Assembly (NCBI GenBank): GCA_018340805.1
Contig: JACMZG010001914.1
Coordinates: forward strand, 16,135,295 to 16,199,294
Reading direction: 5' to 3'
DNA from: Microvelia longipes
Taxonomy: Eukaryota > Arthropoda > Insecta > Hemiptera > Veliidae
DNA: 64,000 nucleotides
In this document: positions 23,202 through 37,086 of the stretch, one piece after another
Position numbering within the stretch: position 1 is the stretch's first letter
How the letters are laid out: every line of letters starts with the position of its first letter
The notes under the pieces: generated by a model
Database searches by the model: none
What the model saw: the letters and a program-made list of their open reading frames with translations, nothing else
Told to the model about the DNA's origin: nothing
Program-made: the position numbers and the translations under genes

Positions 23202-26200
23202 TGGTAGTATCAAATGATATAAAAATCAAAACCTCTTGAGGAAATATATTGAAAACATTATATGTTTAGTTTTAGAGGAATAAAGCATTTTAGACTTTAA
23301 AATAGCATAACTAAATTTTGGAAGAAAAAACAATAAAGAAAAACCTTTATTCTTGTTAAGGAGTATATAAATCTTTAAAATGCAAATATTTCTACTTACT
23401 GAAATGAAGAAATTAATAAAAAGGGTTTCTTCTTATTATTTGTACTAATAGTTTTTGCTTATTTAATGATAGAAAATAAACAAATTAACTCATCAGCAAA
23501 AATAAGCTTTTTACTTGAAATAGAGCCATTTATAAATTAAATTAGAGTAAATACTAGGAAAATCTATAGAGGCTAATTATAAGGGTAGGATTTAATTATC
23601 TAATAAAAATCAACAGATATTTAAAAATAAGATAAAAACAATAGGCACACTCAATATCTGACTTGTACATGGAAAGAAAATGACTAAAAACTGGCTATAA
23701 AATCTTATTTAAAAGTATGATAAAACAATTTATCATACTTAACCTATATCTACACCTAGCAATAACATTTAAGTGACATAGACATACTATTAGTAGTATT
23801 CAGTAAGTATATTAACCTACGAGTATAGGTTTTTTTCTTTTATTTGTTTGCATTTGTTTATCATCAGTAGTACAAATAATGCCTAAAATACAATGTAAAA
23901 AATCTAATGGAACAAACTGATCAATTTTTTCAACATGAGTTTTATAAATTTAAAATAAAAACATTTAGTACTGTTAAGTGTAAATGTTTACACTTAACTT
24001 GTTCTTGATTTCCAAATTACACATGCATGCTATGCTGATGACGAGGTCTTGAAAGTATTAAGTGCACCTAATAATTTTAAATTTCAGAAAATTATTTAAG
24101 AAATAAATAAACTGGAAAAGAATCAACAAGTGAATTAGATAAGTTTCCATCAAATACCTATAGAGACAGCGAATAAAGGCATAAAACTAATTTTAATTAA
24201 ATCGTATGGTTGTCAAAGTTAAAAAATAATAAGCAAGTGTAAAAAGCAATTATGAGACAAAATATTATCATTCATCAACAACAGGTGTGATGCCTGTCCT
24301 TCGTGATGACAGAATATAAACTATTCTGCCTTTGATACCCACTACTCTCAACTCAGGTGGACAAAACTTTGTTTTGTTGATAAAGGCAAACTTTATGACA
24401 GCCCAAAATGAATTAACAGAATAAAATTGAAGTAATTAATTCACTGGTTGAATCTACTCCGCTAAATAAATAAATACATTATCTACAATGCAAGTAAAAA
24501 TATCAAAACATTGAATAATGATCTTGAGATCATACCAGCTAAGTAACAATAAAATTAAAAGATCTTGTTAAGAGACTAATGCCAGGACAAGGTTTTCCTA
24601 ATACATCTTCTTAATTCCCAATTCATTTTTAGATAAATTACATTAGTAAAAGAGTCATGCTAGTAGATGCTAATATTGTGAATAATTTTCTCTGTAGAAC
24701 TCTAAAAATAAGACTTTTCTTTTAGGCAATATTACTAATTTTTAATGAAATAAACTTCACTTTAAATGTTGAATTGAAAAACATTATTGGGACACCTATT
24801 TTTAAATTAATATATTTAGAAAGCATATTAAAAGTTGACTTTTAACTAAATTAACTGATGAAAGAATACTTTTTTATTGTAAAAATTTTTATTGTCTTCC
24901 ATAATTATACATAATCAATTAAATTATATTAAAAAACAATTGGCAAATTATGAAGAAAAGGGAATAAACTGATAAAATATCAGTTTCGATACGAACAGTT
25001 CCAAATTTTATAATTTCTGAGTATCAAGTTGTCTTTAATATGCTTATACATGCACTCTACTCAAAGCTAGTGACAAAAATATTATTTGTTTTTGGCTTGA
25101 AATATACTACTGACAAATTATTAAACATTGTACAATATTTTTAGGGTATCAGGAGGAAAGATAATAAAAAATTCTAAATAAACAAGATATTTCAAGATCA
25201 TTGTTCAAGGTTTGTCTTTATATTCTTAATAAAGTTGAATATGAAGTATTAATTTTTTATGAAAATTTTGGTCTTTTGGTAGTAACGTGGTCATCATGTG
25301 CATCTTCATGTAGGGCATCAGGGATGAAAACACGATGCTCGACAAAACTCAACTCAATTCAGTCTTGCAGAGCATTGTGTTGTCACCCATTATATTCCAC
25401 ATCTCTAGAGATGCCTCCTAGTAAAAGTGAAACGTCAGGTTGCCACCGGAAGACCTAAATCTTCAAAACAATAATAGCAGAAGCCTACACATTTTTTGTT
25501 TTATTTATTAGTTTATCCTTATTTTTAAACTTATTTATCTTTTAATAATTTCATATTTTATTCATTCACATTTAATTTTATTCAATAAATTAATTATTTA
25601 TTAGTTTTAACAACTTTACATTCGATTTACACTAGAAGGCACCAAAAATAAATATAGCTTTAGTTTTTAAAAATTAATTTAACAAAAATCAATTATATTT
25701 TTTTCATATTACGATTTGATTCAATTGGAGGATTTAAAAGATGTATTTTTATTTTATGGAGAATTCAGAAGGATCAAAATGACTTTTCATAAATTTGATT
25801 AGAGCTTTATCTTTGTTTTTAAATTCATTTTATAACAATCCTTCAACAGAAAACCATTCCATTTAAATTTATTATTTTTATATTTTAAATAATACATAAA
25901 TTTTTAAATATACATTCTTTAGACTTAATATCTAAGGGTATTTAACTATAAATAGTTAAAAATATGGATGGCAAATACAAAGGAAAAGGTAACATGACGT
26001 TTTACTTAAATAATAAATAACAAACTAATCATATTTAATAAGATAATAAAATAGTTGTAAATTAATTAATTATCGGACAGCAGAATTTCTGTATACAAAA
26101 TAAATAAAATAAAAAAGCTGTAATAAATTAATTTAAACATAAATTTAGACAACTAAAGGATAAAATAAAAAAAAATAAGAACAAAAATTATCAAAAAGGG

Positions 26201-26869
26201 AAACAAAACAGCATCTCATAATCAATACAGTTGAAACGAAAATACATTGAAAATGCAAATGGTAAATAAATGCTACCTGAGACTGACCAAGAAGTAAACA
26301 GAAATTAAAAATCTTACATATGTATAAATATGTATCAGTGTAAAAATGTATCCTGTAAATTATTTTTTATTATAATTGTACAAAATAAGTTGCTGATTTG
26401 TGGAGTAATATACTGCTGAGTTTCTATGCAAAAATTTGTATATTGTTACTACAACTAGAGAGTTGACTTTATTCTCAGTCAATCTCAAGTATATATTTAC
26501 AATTTTATGGTTTTTACTTCTTTGCTAGCCTCTAGGTATATCGTATACATTTAACACATGATTGTTTGTAAATATGAGATTTACAAAATGAATAAAGAAG
26601 ATAAAAAAACAAATACAAAATAAGTTCAGAAAAATAATCAGATCATTTTGGTTTTAAAACAAATAACAAAAGATTTGTAAAATAAAAGTCACATAAGATA
26701 ACAAACATTTAAGTACTATATTCTAAACTAAACTAAGTTACATAAAAATTATCAGGTAGTTTTGAAAATAGGAAGATCTGTAAAAGCATTGACTAGATAA
26801 ACACAGGATATCAAAATCTAAGAGGCTATATTTACTACAAGTGATGAATCAGCTAATGCCGATACATGC

Positions 26870-27108
26870 TGAGTTGGATATGAATATCACTGGACCTGTT
26901 TCGGCTTAAATCATCAGCAGGTGAGGCAACACTCTTGGTTTCTACCAATAAAGTTATATTAGTTAAAACAATTTAGTATCAATGGATCTTCGTGGGTTCC
27001 TTCAGCTCATTGTGGATATAACTAAATAGTAGTTGAGAGCATAAGTGTTGGACATGCTGATGAGAGCCTTAAGATGATACAAGTTCAGAGATATTCATAT
27101 TCAACTCC
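26870..27108. mobile_element. Inverted-repeat element (MITE-like)
   Basis: Left arm 26870-26936 (gagttggatatgaatatcac...) and right arm 27045-27108 (...gagatattcatattcaactc) are imperfect reverse complements over about 65 bases, around a ~110-base spacer. It has no coding capacity. Boundaries are approximate. Confidence 0.6.
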
Positions 27109-28374
27109 AAGCAATGACAATAGTCAGACTTCAATATAAAACTAAAACAATAAAGAAACCAAAAATAATACATTACATAGTAAGAATTGTATAATCTTTA
27201 AACAACCTTATAAGTGTAATTTTTAACAAAAATTTGCTAAAACAATAAAAAATATCAACAAACAGTATGATAAACAACTTTTGTTAATTATACTAACACA
27301 TATCTTTTAAAACAACATTTTTGTCTTTTGAGTACTAAAAAAATTAATAAATCATTTTGTTAAACAATCCAGTCTTAATAAATTAATGAAAGCAATTTGA
27401 AGATTGGAAGCTGACTTCTTTCTAATCATATAAAGCTACATTATTATAACTAATTTATTTTTATTTAAACAAACGAGACTTTTTGATTGCCTTATTAAGT
27501 TGTATAGAGAGAAAATAAGTATGATGAAATACAATTTCGTTGATTTTTGAAGCAAGAGTAACTTTTAGACAGCAAGAGGTAGAAAACAGTATGATTTGCA
27601 AATGGTTTTATTCACATGTCATATTCAGATATGTAGAAACCAATTTTTACATACCATAAAAACCAAATTTATACATAAAATCTATTTTATCAAACATTTT
27701 TATAATGTGGTTTGATGTTTAAAAGAATGAAAAAGGTCAGAGATAGAAAAAAACATAATTCCACTTTTAATCTTGTTTTTTACATAAACCAATAAAGCCT
27801 ACTTTAGTCTTTTAGCTAATTTTTTTTTTGTAAAAAGAAAACTCGGAAATTTTAACAATAACTGTGTCAGGATTATAAGATTCATGACTTCAATTGTTAC
27901 AATGTCAATTGTTTAGATGGTTGGATTACCACCTAGAGCAAGCTTCGGAGCAAACCCAAACTCACAAGCTTTGGGTTAAGAGAATTTCTCTCTTGCCCTG
28001 GAGACATACACGTATTAACAAGTTACTCAGAGTAGTATAACAATGTATTATTTATTTATTTATAGTATTAAGTCATTACGCTTAAGTCAGGCATGAAAAC
28101 TAATTTGCTAAAATTATACATGTTTCTAAAAATAAAATAAATAAAAAAATCAAACTTCCCACTCTAAAATCAATATTTAGAAATTTTATTGGACCAACTT
28201 TAGATAGCTAGACCAACTCCTAAAACATTTTTTAACTCTATTAAAGAAATAAATAATTTATAAGATCATTATTACTTAATTTATTCGAGGCCCACAAATA
28301 TAACATGAATCACAGAAAATATAAACACAGCTCTGTGAATGAATCAAAATAAATAATGATAATGATAAGGCTCA

Positions 28375-28495
28375 TTTAGAACCTTTTGGCTCAGGATGTA
28401 GTGGCAACCGTTACCCTTAAAGTATAACCAAAAGTTGGCGATAATTGATTTGAACAAAATCTTATATAAACTGAGAGCGTAACCTGGGATAAATA
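28375..28495 (-). mobile_element. SINE body fragment
   Basis: The block 'agttggcgataattgatttg', then 'atcttatataaactgagag' and 'acctgggat', matches the SINE at 54595-54785 closely and part of the one at 12000-12207. The tRNA-derived head is missing or decayed. Confidence 0.55.
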
Positions 28496-29165
28496 AAAGG
28501 TCACATGCAGCAATAGATCAAATTGAAATTTAATGTTGAACAGGCAATAGACATTAAATCATAACAAAAACTGTACATTCAAGAAGTATATTGATTATTA
28601 TGGCAGGTTTCCATGGAAACCATAAATTGAATATAAAGCATTGACATGTTGCACTTTAATGTGTAGTTGAATAAAAAAAAATCTAAAAAATGATACCAGC
28701 TCCAAAGAATACATAGATAAAAAAGATGGCCTTGGGATTAATTATTTAGGACAAGAAAAGGTTAGTTCCGTAGCCACTTAACAAAAGTGCTAGAATGTAA
28801 TTCGGTACATTCCCTTATTATTTATTATTATTTGGTACAGTCGTCTTATTTTTATCAAATTACTCCTTGCAAAACACTGATATACTGAAAACTAGTATAC
28901 CTTCCGACATTCGGTAGCTATAATTTTCTTTGGCTACTACTCCAGAACAGATATTTTGTAAGTTATATACATCTATGATACATGTAACACATTTCAGTTA
29001 TCAGGTTACATTTGGCGACCTCTTTCATTAAATTGCTACTAAACACAAATACTGTACTCATCACCTACCTTTTGTTGACCTACAACATAATATAGAGTAA
29101 ATTAAACAACAAAATGTGTAATCTATAAAATTAGAAGAATGCGGAAGTTAGCGTTCAATTGAGTT

Positions 29166-32100
29166 CTACCTATGAGGAGGGGTTATTTCAACAAGCACCC
29201 AGGTGAATAATTTACTAAGTCTCACTGCCACTCTTCGATACTGCAGACTATTCAATCCGTCTGTTTTTAATCTCTTTTTGCCTTTATAGAGATTTTCAAA
29301 CCTAAAAAGGTAAGTAAAATAAGTTTAAAATAAGTAAAATCAAATCAAATTAAAAAAAATAATATGGAAATAATTTGTTTCAATAAACATTATATAACGC
29401 TGCAGTATGATAGTGATCAGAGTGGTCGAAATGTTACACTATACTCTGTTTTCTTAACCCTAAAGGATACTATTACCAAATCAACACATCAAGGGTGCAA
29501 TTAACATTATTTGATAATATAATAATAATATTCCATACAAATGGCATTCACAAATTATAAGTATAGTGAAAATATAATAAAGCATGAAACTCCTGAAGAC
29601 ATACCTTTTAGGATTAGCTTTTTGTTTACTATGTGGAAGCATCGTGTATCTAGCAACTGCAATCGGATACCTAAAAAAGAAACAACAAAGTTTATTCACA
29701 AGTTTTACAGTGCTCTGTATGAACAGTTCAATTCTGTTCATTTGTTTTAGTGGCTATATTGTTTAACTCTTTTAATAGCATTGTTTAACATTTTAATAAT
29801 TTAATGTCATTCAATTATCTCCAACCATAAAGGTTTTCAATGGTCAAAGTTGTTTGGCACGATATGATAAGAATGAGGCGAATATTAGTAAATCTTATTA
29901 TAGGAGCATGTACCTGATAGGAAAATTCAATTATTACATTAATATACTCACAATATCTGGAACAGTATTTTATAACATTTTTATTGTGATTTCTTACAAC
30001 CTTATGACTTTATTATTGTTATCATTCCCTTGCTGCAAGTTTAACTATGTATAACACCTAAGTTATCAATTTCTTGTCTTGAGAAATATACCAGTAGCTA
30101 ATCCACATTTTGCAACTAACAACATATTAAGCAAATGAATTTATAATAAAAATGAATTGTTTTTACCTAACAATATGAAGACCAGATGCTTTGATTCTAG
30201 CAGCCATATCATCATCTTCCCCACCCCAACCCCAGAACATATTACTGAATCCGTTAACTAATTCAAAATGTTCTCTACTCATGGCACAGACACCACCAAA
30301 TATATCTGAATAAGGAAGCCTACAACATGAAACAAAAAATACCCATTAAAGGTTTCAAATTTAAAAAATATAAAAAATAAAACCAATAAATTTTGACTAT
30401 TTGATTATTTACCTGTAGTGCATTACGTCAACAGCAGCAGACATATGTCTGGGTTGATCAGGACATGTATAGAGATTCCTATCATCTTCTGGCAGTAAAT
30501 CAACATCATGAAATATCAAACAATCAAATTCTCTTAAACCTAAAGCTTCAACAAAACCAATATTTAACAACATTCCTCTATTGAACTCTCCAGCCCCTAA
30601 AACATAAAACCTGATTACATTTTGTTTTGAACAATATCATAATAATAACACCAAAAACCAGGAAAATAACATAATAATAACGCACGCAACTAGAAAAATA
30701 AGAATAGTACCAGTTAAAATAATTATTTACTTTTATTCAACTATCAGCATAAAATCAAATTTAAACGATAGACCACTTTGTTTAAACTATACCTGCTTGT
30801 TCAATGACAAATATTCCATAGTCAACTTGCTGCTTTTGTAGAAGAGGATGAATATTAAGAAGGAATACAGATAGATGTGCGGGCCTGGATCTGTATGGTA
30901 TAACTAAAGCAACTTTGTTACGAGCTCGACAGTTTTCTGGTCTCCATTGGCCCCCTGGGTAGACCCCAGAACCAACCTCTTTGGCTACACTGTCTAGAGA
31001 AAACGCTTCTTTCTTAGGATTTAGTACTCCTCCTAAAAATAAATTACACAGCTATTACTACTATTTTTTCTGGTATTTTTTTATTTCTTAATTGATTTTA
31101 CACATAAGATTTGACACATCAAATAATAATAAATTAATTATTAAAACTATGTAAAAAGATGGAAATAGCAGTTAAACAAAATCAAGATAGAGGTTTGAGT
31201 AGGCTTGTAACAAGACATTGAACAAGCTTGTAACATACATGTGATTAGTATGTGACAAGACACATGAGCAGACCACAAAGCAGAGGTTTGAGGTCTGCTC
31301 AAACCTTTATCTTAATTTTGTTTAACTGCTATTTCTATATTTTAATCTCTGCTCAACGGCACTGATGATGACCTCTTGTTAGGTCAAAAGCGCTCTGCTT
31401 TATTGTATATAAATATCTAGAACTGTGGAGAGAGTTTATTCTTTCGTTCTATTATAATGGACTCCATTTATGCTCATTCTAAAACATAATATCAAAGTGA
31501 TCTAAGTTTTATTATAAGACATTGTTAGACAATGTCTTAGACATGATTATAAGACATTATTATGTCTTATAATCATGTAAGACCCCTCATAATTGTGGAA
31601 AGTTTAAATTTACATTTTCAACATAGAAAATAAACCGATTAAATACAAATAATATAAATAGGTACAGATGCCTCACAAATGCTAAACAGATTAGAATTAG
31701 TACTGTTTCCTGAAATCATAGTCCAAACACTTATCTTCATAAATAGTTATGCATAGCATTTTGAGCAAATAGAGAGAAAACCATCGTCAGACAGGCTTAT
31801 GTAGTTATTTTTGGAAATGTAATTAATAATTACTTACTTGAATTATTATGTAACTTAATAATTCAAATTACAGTTTTAATACATAATATTTATTTTTAGT
31901 ATGATTCTGTTAAATTATATTGTTTGACAAATATAAGTTTAAAAACTAGAAAATATGGTTTTAAGATTATGTTATAAGACTAAGTGATTGTATGGCTTTC
32001 GAGTCACCCCTGTATATCAGTTAACATTAAAATATACATGTAACAAGTCTTCTAATACCACCTTGAATTTACACCTCTATGAGAATTCCATTAAATACTT

Positions 32101-35100
32101 ATCATATTATATGAAATACTAATTGTTACAACTAATAACATAAGGGTTATGTTAGCTAAAATCTTTCAGATATTTATAGTATTCTACATATTATTCACTC
32201 TTTTAAATTTATTTAATATTCAATATAAGTAAATGATAAAGGCAAGTTTATGTAAAGCATATAAATTCTTTATATGCTAGCACAGGCCTGGGCAAACTAC
32301 GGCCCGCGGGCCACATGCGGCCCGCGGAGCATTTTTATGTGGCCCGCGGGCAAAATTAAAATGTTTGGAAAAAAGATAAAATAATAAAAATATTAGGTAT
32401 ATAAGCAAATAAATTGTTTAATTTAAAATTATTATGAAAAGTTAGATATCAAGATAAGGAAATAATGGATTGTTACTTTAACTTTAAAGTTTGGAGAAAC
32501 AAAAACTAGTAAGATAAGAAACAATTACATAATAAGCGGCCGCTTTTCATATCAATTCTCATTGTCGGATTTGGCGAATTCTAATTATTTTAACGAATTT
32601 TTATTTCACAATAATATGATAAAAAAAGCTATTTTGCATTCTGTGAATTGCTGAAAAGGAGTTGATAAAATACAATCCCTTTGATCTTTTATTTCATAGG
32701 AATACTTCTTAAAATTATTTTTACACCTAGTATTCTAGCAAAATTTGTCTTCAGTTATATTTCAAGATCTGACGAAGATACTCTGTTTTGTTTTTTCCGT
32801 TTTGTACTAAAGTTCCCCAATCCTTATTATTTGAGAATAAGTTGACTTTAGTAAAACACCAGCGTAACTGCAATTTGTTGCGGGTTTAGCATGCTTTATA
32901 ATTTAAGGAATGCGGCCCGCGACAGGCTGTAAAAAGACTAAGCGGCCCTTTCCTAGAAAAGTTTGCCCAGGCCTGTGCTAGCATATAGCAAAGCTGTAAG
33001 CAGATAGGCTCTGGCAACATAGGAAAAAGGAGTACTTGCCAAATATAAATTTAAGATTATAATTAGTAATTATGTAATCAATACAAAATCATTTTTTTTG
33101 GTGAAAATAACTTTCAAAGCATTCTGACCTTCTGGTTCATTTGGCTTATTCTAGATGCAGTATCTTGCATAAAGTAAATATAATCAATCAAATATAATGT
33201 ATCTACACATAAATAAAATAAAATAAACACATACTTAAATTAGGTGGTATGAGTGGACAATATTCAATTTCCTCATTTTCAGATGGTGTTACCTACAAAA
33301 AAAATAATACAAATTTTGCAAAACAAATTAAAAAAAACCACAAGAAAATTTAATGATTATGAACAAATTTATCTCAACTTATACATCCAGCGAACAAAGA
33401 GAGCCCCTTTTAGCGAATTTTCAAAGAAAAAATGAGGTTGGGGTCATAGAGGGAGGTAGCGGTGAGGGGTTATTTTTGGAAGGGGGGATTCAATGATTAA
33501 GAATATATACATATATATGTATGTACCGTATGTACAATATTTGTGTTCCTAAACATTCCTATGGGACACGATAACTTTTGAACCCTTTCTTAAATCGAAA
33601 TGAAACTTAATACAAAAATCAATCTTGTTAATGTCCCGAACCCTATTGTTTATGAAATATATGTGACATCAATAAACCACAAACATTTCAAAAATCATCA
33701 ATCTTCAAAAAATGTTGAGATTGGGCTGACATTTTTGACCTTGTCCAACTATGTATGGTTAAAAAATGAAATACGAAGTTACATTTTAAGTTATTACATT
33801 ACATATAAGTATATTACTTACATTATAAGTATTATAAGTTAAAACCGTAATAATCAGTATTACGGTTTTACTTATTGAAAATCATGTTTTTTACTAATAC
33901 ATTTAAACTATCACTTATATTGTGGCAGTATGCCTCTTATATAAACTAGTAATATGACGAACTGATTTAGGACAACAATCATGTGGCTGCAAAGTACCCA
34001 CAGGGACACGCCCCCCTCGTGCTGACACCACATAGTGGCCATAAGACGGAAGGCCTCTTGTTTTATATTTTATTATAACCTGAGCTAAGTGAGCTTTAGC
34101 TTTTCACATTGTATTTTTGGCATAAGTTTTTTTAGCGAGCCCTTGTTTTTAATCTCATCAACACAAGTTATCTTTTGAGTAAAGAGAGAGCCTCTATTTT
34201 ACTATATTTTTAACACTAGCATTTTTATATTTCATTAAACATCTATACCTCATTATTAACTTAAGCAATCTAGTGAGTGAATTACCTATATTATATAATA
34301 TATTGTATATTACAATGTATATTATATTCCGCGAGCTCCTTAACACATTACTAGTTAGTTTTTTCCACAAGTATTTAAGATCAATTGTATGTTAAATCAA
34401 AGCCAAATTAACCCCAGTAACCTAAAGTCAAGCCCCCTTTTTCTGGCTTAACTTAGACGTGAAATCAATCAAGTCTAGTCTCCCAACCGACTTTTTGGCC
34501 TAAGCATAATTCATATAAATTAGATAAATCTGCATAAAAGTTGTAAACTATCAAATAAATTAATACAAATATTTGATTGAAAACAGTCCATTTTTGAAAT
34601 TATTGAGACCAGCTAGAAAAAAATTAAAAGAATTTTTAACTCAAAGTAAAAGTTTTTTACAAATAAAACAATCATTTATTCTATTTTAATTATTAGATAA
34701 AGAAGTAAGCTTTATTGATTAGTATTTAAAAAGGTCACAACTGATTTGATAGAAAGATAGTACATTCAATAATTAATTAATTCAGAGTCTATTATCTGCT
34801 CTATTTCTTTGATCTATAATCCTGTGCTTCAGTTAGCTTAATGTTGAAATAGCATGGATATTAAATATTTAATCAAAGTGGGCTTCGCAAGATATTAAAG
34901 GATTTCAACTTTTTCAAACAAAGGGAATTAGGGAGCCAATATGATAATCAAATACTCATACTTTGCATAAATTAACAATCTTTAAAAGTTGAAATCCAAC
35001 AATAAGTGCCAAGAAATTAATTTGGGTTGAAAGACTTCGATTCTACAATTAGATTTTTTAAAGCAAATTCATTAAAGCTTTAACAAATCAAATTGTAGAA

Positions 35101-35253
35101 TTGAAGTTAGTATCAAACTCTAATTATAGAATTCTACTCTAAGAATAATAGGACTTAGAAGAAGAATAATAGGAAGGAAAGTATACCATCAAATGACTAT
35201 ATAATCTCTAAATCCAAAAAGTAGACACATACCTTAATATATACATATATATA

Positions 35254-35310
<57 letters not shown>

Positions 35311-36777
35311 TTTGAATACTTTTTGTAAAAAAATATAGAAAAAATTACTGGTTATAATTTTTAACTTTCCCTTTATACGACAAAGTTTTTTCAATAAATA
35401 GTTCATTGACTTTTAAATTATAAATAAATTCAAACTATACAATAGTTTAAAATTAAAACAAAATAATTCATTTTTTATATGTAAAAAAGTCATTTGTTAA
35501 AAAGATTGTATAGAAAAAATAAAAATCACGCCAACAAAATATAATTTATTGATTAGATATTTTTCACACCATGTTGTTCTAAACAACAAAATTTGTTGAT
35601 AAAAAAGAGAAAAGTAGACATAATAATAAACATGTCAGCTGAAGGCTAATGTTAGACGAGTATGGTTCCAATTAACAGACAAAAGAAAAAGTCTCGTATA
35701 CTCTCTTCAGAGCATTCTCAAGGAGCTTATACTTAATGAGCTCCACCATAACCCTACTTTAACATACTTCTTATTCTTTATAAAAACACTTCAACATTAT
35801 AGTTGAATCTTATAAAAATAAATATCTCTCTTGTTAATGATGGGTGAAACATTTCAGATGCTTCAACATAAAATACTAAAAAGTAAGGTTAAAACATGGC
35901 ACTAAACTTTTGGGCTATTTACTCATTAAATCGACCCCTGGCAGTTTAATATACCATTTTTTGTAATTATTACTAAAATCAGGCAATTGAGTTACTTTTT
36001 TTGATTTTAAAAGTTTGGAACACATCGCAATATATACTGTCTTTAATTTTTTTTTAACTTTTTTTATTGAATATTGCAACTACATGAAACATATGTTATT
36101 AGCAATAATAGTAACAGTGATAAGATATGGCTTTGATATGACTGTTGCAAGAATCTACCCAGTGGTAGTACTTGCTGGCATGAGCTAAAAAAAAATACAA
36201 TATTTCTAAGAAATTTGGTACCAACATCAATATTCTGGTAATATTTCACCAAGTTATATTTGATAGATGTTCGTGTAAAATCAGTTGTTTCTTGTGTTAG
36301 CAAACAAAAACTGTGATGTGTGTAAAACAAGAGCTAGACAAATACTTTGAAATTTAGAGATATTAGTATCAACTTTGTTGAAATTAAATGTAGTTTCTTA
36401 AAAACCGTAAATACTTTCTCCAAGAAACTATAATAAATAACATACTCAACTCAATCATTCAAACAACTCATCTAATATACAAATCAATATTAACAATTTA
36501 ATAACAACTCAAACCAATCAAACAAGGCAATTTTTAATAATAATATTAAAAAATTTACCTTAGAGTAAATCCAATTTGATAAATTCTTAGCATTATCGTC
36601 AGATTCACTGGAGAAAAGTGTGTCATGACTGCCACCAGAAGCATTAATAACAAATAAAGGATCAATTCTATTGCTATCTCGTAACTGTAAAGAACTATAC
36701 ATATACTGGACTAATATCAGACTTATAACTGCCAACATAAGCAACTTCAGTAGGCAAGGACTGGTCACTATTATCAT
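29166..36777 (-). CDS. Beta-1,4-N-acetylgalactosaminyltransferase (beta4GalT family, GT7)
   Basis: Seven coding exons on the minus strand: 36777-36559, 33292-33235, 31032-30793, 30596-30413, 30319-30167, 29670-29605, 29301-29166. They total 1056 nt, 351 aa, all phases closed and GT-AG. It is a type II Golgi enzyme: short N-terminus, membrane anchor about residues 8-27 (LLKLLMLAVISLILVQY), stem, then the catalytic domain. Visible family motifs are VALVIPYRSRPAHL, FNRGMLLN, the metal-binding FHDVD (203-205), DIFGGV, the acceptor-site FWGWGGEDDD (262-271) and DGLNSL near the C-terminus. The residue before FGG (I240) matches the Tyr/Phe that makes vertebrate enzymes galactosyltransferases. Isoleucine there is typical of invertebrate enzymes that prefer UDP-GalNAc, so a LacdiNAc-forming role on glycoproteins or glycolipids is inferred. 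Intron 1 and intron 2 hold transposons and (TA)n. Confidence 0.93.
31158..31338. mobile_element. Fold-back element in glycosyltransferase intron 2
   Basis: Arms 31158-31199 (atggaaatagcagttaaaca...) and 31298-31338 are reverse complements with about 3 mismatches in 41. The spacer holds several short repeats of 'cttgtaac' and a smaller hairpin around 'gaggtttgaggtctgctcaaacc'. Confidence 0.75.
31340..31490. mobile_element. Arm of a MITE family (half copy)
   Basis: The stretch from 'cactgatgatgacctcttgttaggtc' through 'ctgtggagag' to 'atggactccatttatgctcat' matches one arm of the inverted-repeat element at 63430-63805. It also matches, in opposite orientation, 58970-59095. Confidence 0.65.
31511..31578. 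repeat. Two adjacent hairpins
   Basis: 31541-31557 and 31562-31578 are perfect 17-bp complementary arms with a 4-nt loop. Just upstream is a smaller hairpin (aagacattgt / acaatgtctt) sharing the 'aagacatt' core. Confidence 0.85.
32283..32975. mobile_element. Non-autonomous hAT-type DNA transposon, 693 bp
   Basis: Terminal inverted repeats of 16 bp, CAGGCCTGGGCAAACT, are perfect at both ends. Subterminal GC-rich blocks (gcggcccgcg) also occur at both ends. It is flanked by a perfect 8-bp target duplication, TGCTAGCA, at 32275-32282 and 32976-32983. The 8-bp duplication and CA(G)G-type end fit the hAT superfamily. The interior is AT-rich and without a long reading frame, so it would need a transposase from elsewhere. 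Inserted in intron 2 of the glycosyltransferase gene. Confidence 0.9.
33940..34065 (+). repeat. Dispersed GC-rich repeat, second copy
   Basis: 'cttatataaactagtaatatg...gacaacaatcatgt...ggaaggcctcttgttt' matches 58665-58795 in order and content. It lies in intron 1 of the glycosyltransferase gene. Confidence 0.6.
35243..35305. repeat. (TA)n microsatellite
   Basis: About 30 TA units with one interruption, in intron 1 of the glycosyltransferase gene. Confidence 0.9.
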
Positions 36778-37086
36778 TCTAGCTCATACATTATGACACC
36801 CTCTCCTAAAAAATAGAAAAACAACTTAGTTCAAATCTACCAACTTATAATTAAAATATTGGGGGCAATCAGTCCTGAAACACTGTACAAATAAAAGTAT
36901 GATAAGGACAAAAGCTAGAATATCTTTGGTTTCAATTACTTGACTGCCCACAAAAAATTAACGTGGCAAAGCACTCTATTGGTTCATTCTGACTCCACCA
37001 TTTGAAAGGAAAATAACACTAAATGTGAATTAAATTGAAATAAACTAAATTGAACTAAATTGAAATAAAGGTTTAGTTCAATAGAA

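Larger units (their letters stand above)
21140..29165. other. Long AT-rich interval without a convincing gene
   Basis: About 8 kb of AT-rich DNA. It contains a possible SINE head near 21371-21430, fold-back elements at 22976-23201 and 26870-27108, small perfect hairpins (for example 23727-23752 and 23970-23999) and a minus-strand SINE fragment near 28375-28495. Some of the left part is likely 3' UTR of the Cys-rich gene. Some of the right part is likely 3' UTR of the glycosyltransferase gene on the minus strand. Confidence 0.5.

Noticed and set aside
22987..23217. 76-codon plus-strand frame
   Set aside because: It spans both arms of a palindromic element, so the frame follows from the repeat.
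25284..25458. Cys-rich frame (TWSSCASSCRASGMKTRC) that recalls a thrombospondin type 1 repeat
   Set aside because: The CSxxCGxG core is incomplete, no partner exons are visible, and the opposite strand is also open. I treat it as chance or repeat-derived.
29481..30054. Several short plus-strand frames at 29541-30054
   Set aside because: They overlap the antisense of glycosyltransferase exon 29605-29670 and AT-rich intron DNA, with no codon or family support.
32300..32350. GC-rich block (cggcccgcggg) as a possible CpG island or promoter
   Set aside because: It is the subterminal part of the hAT element and is mirrored at the other end.
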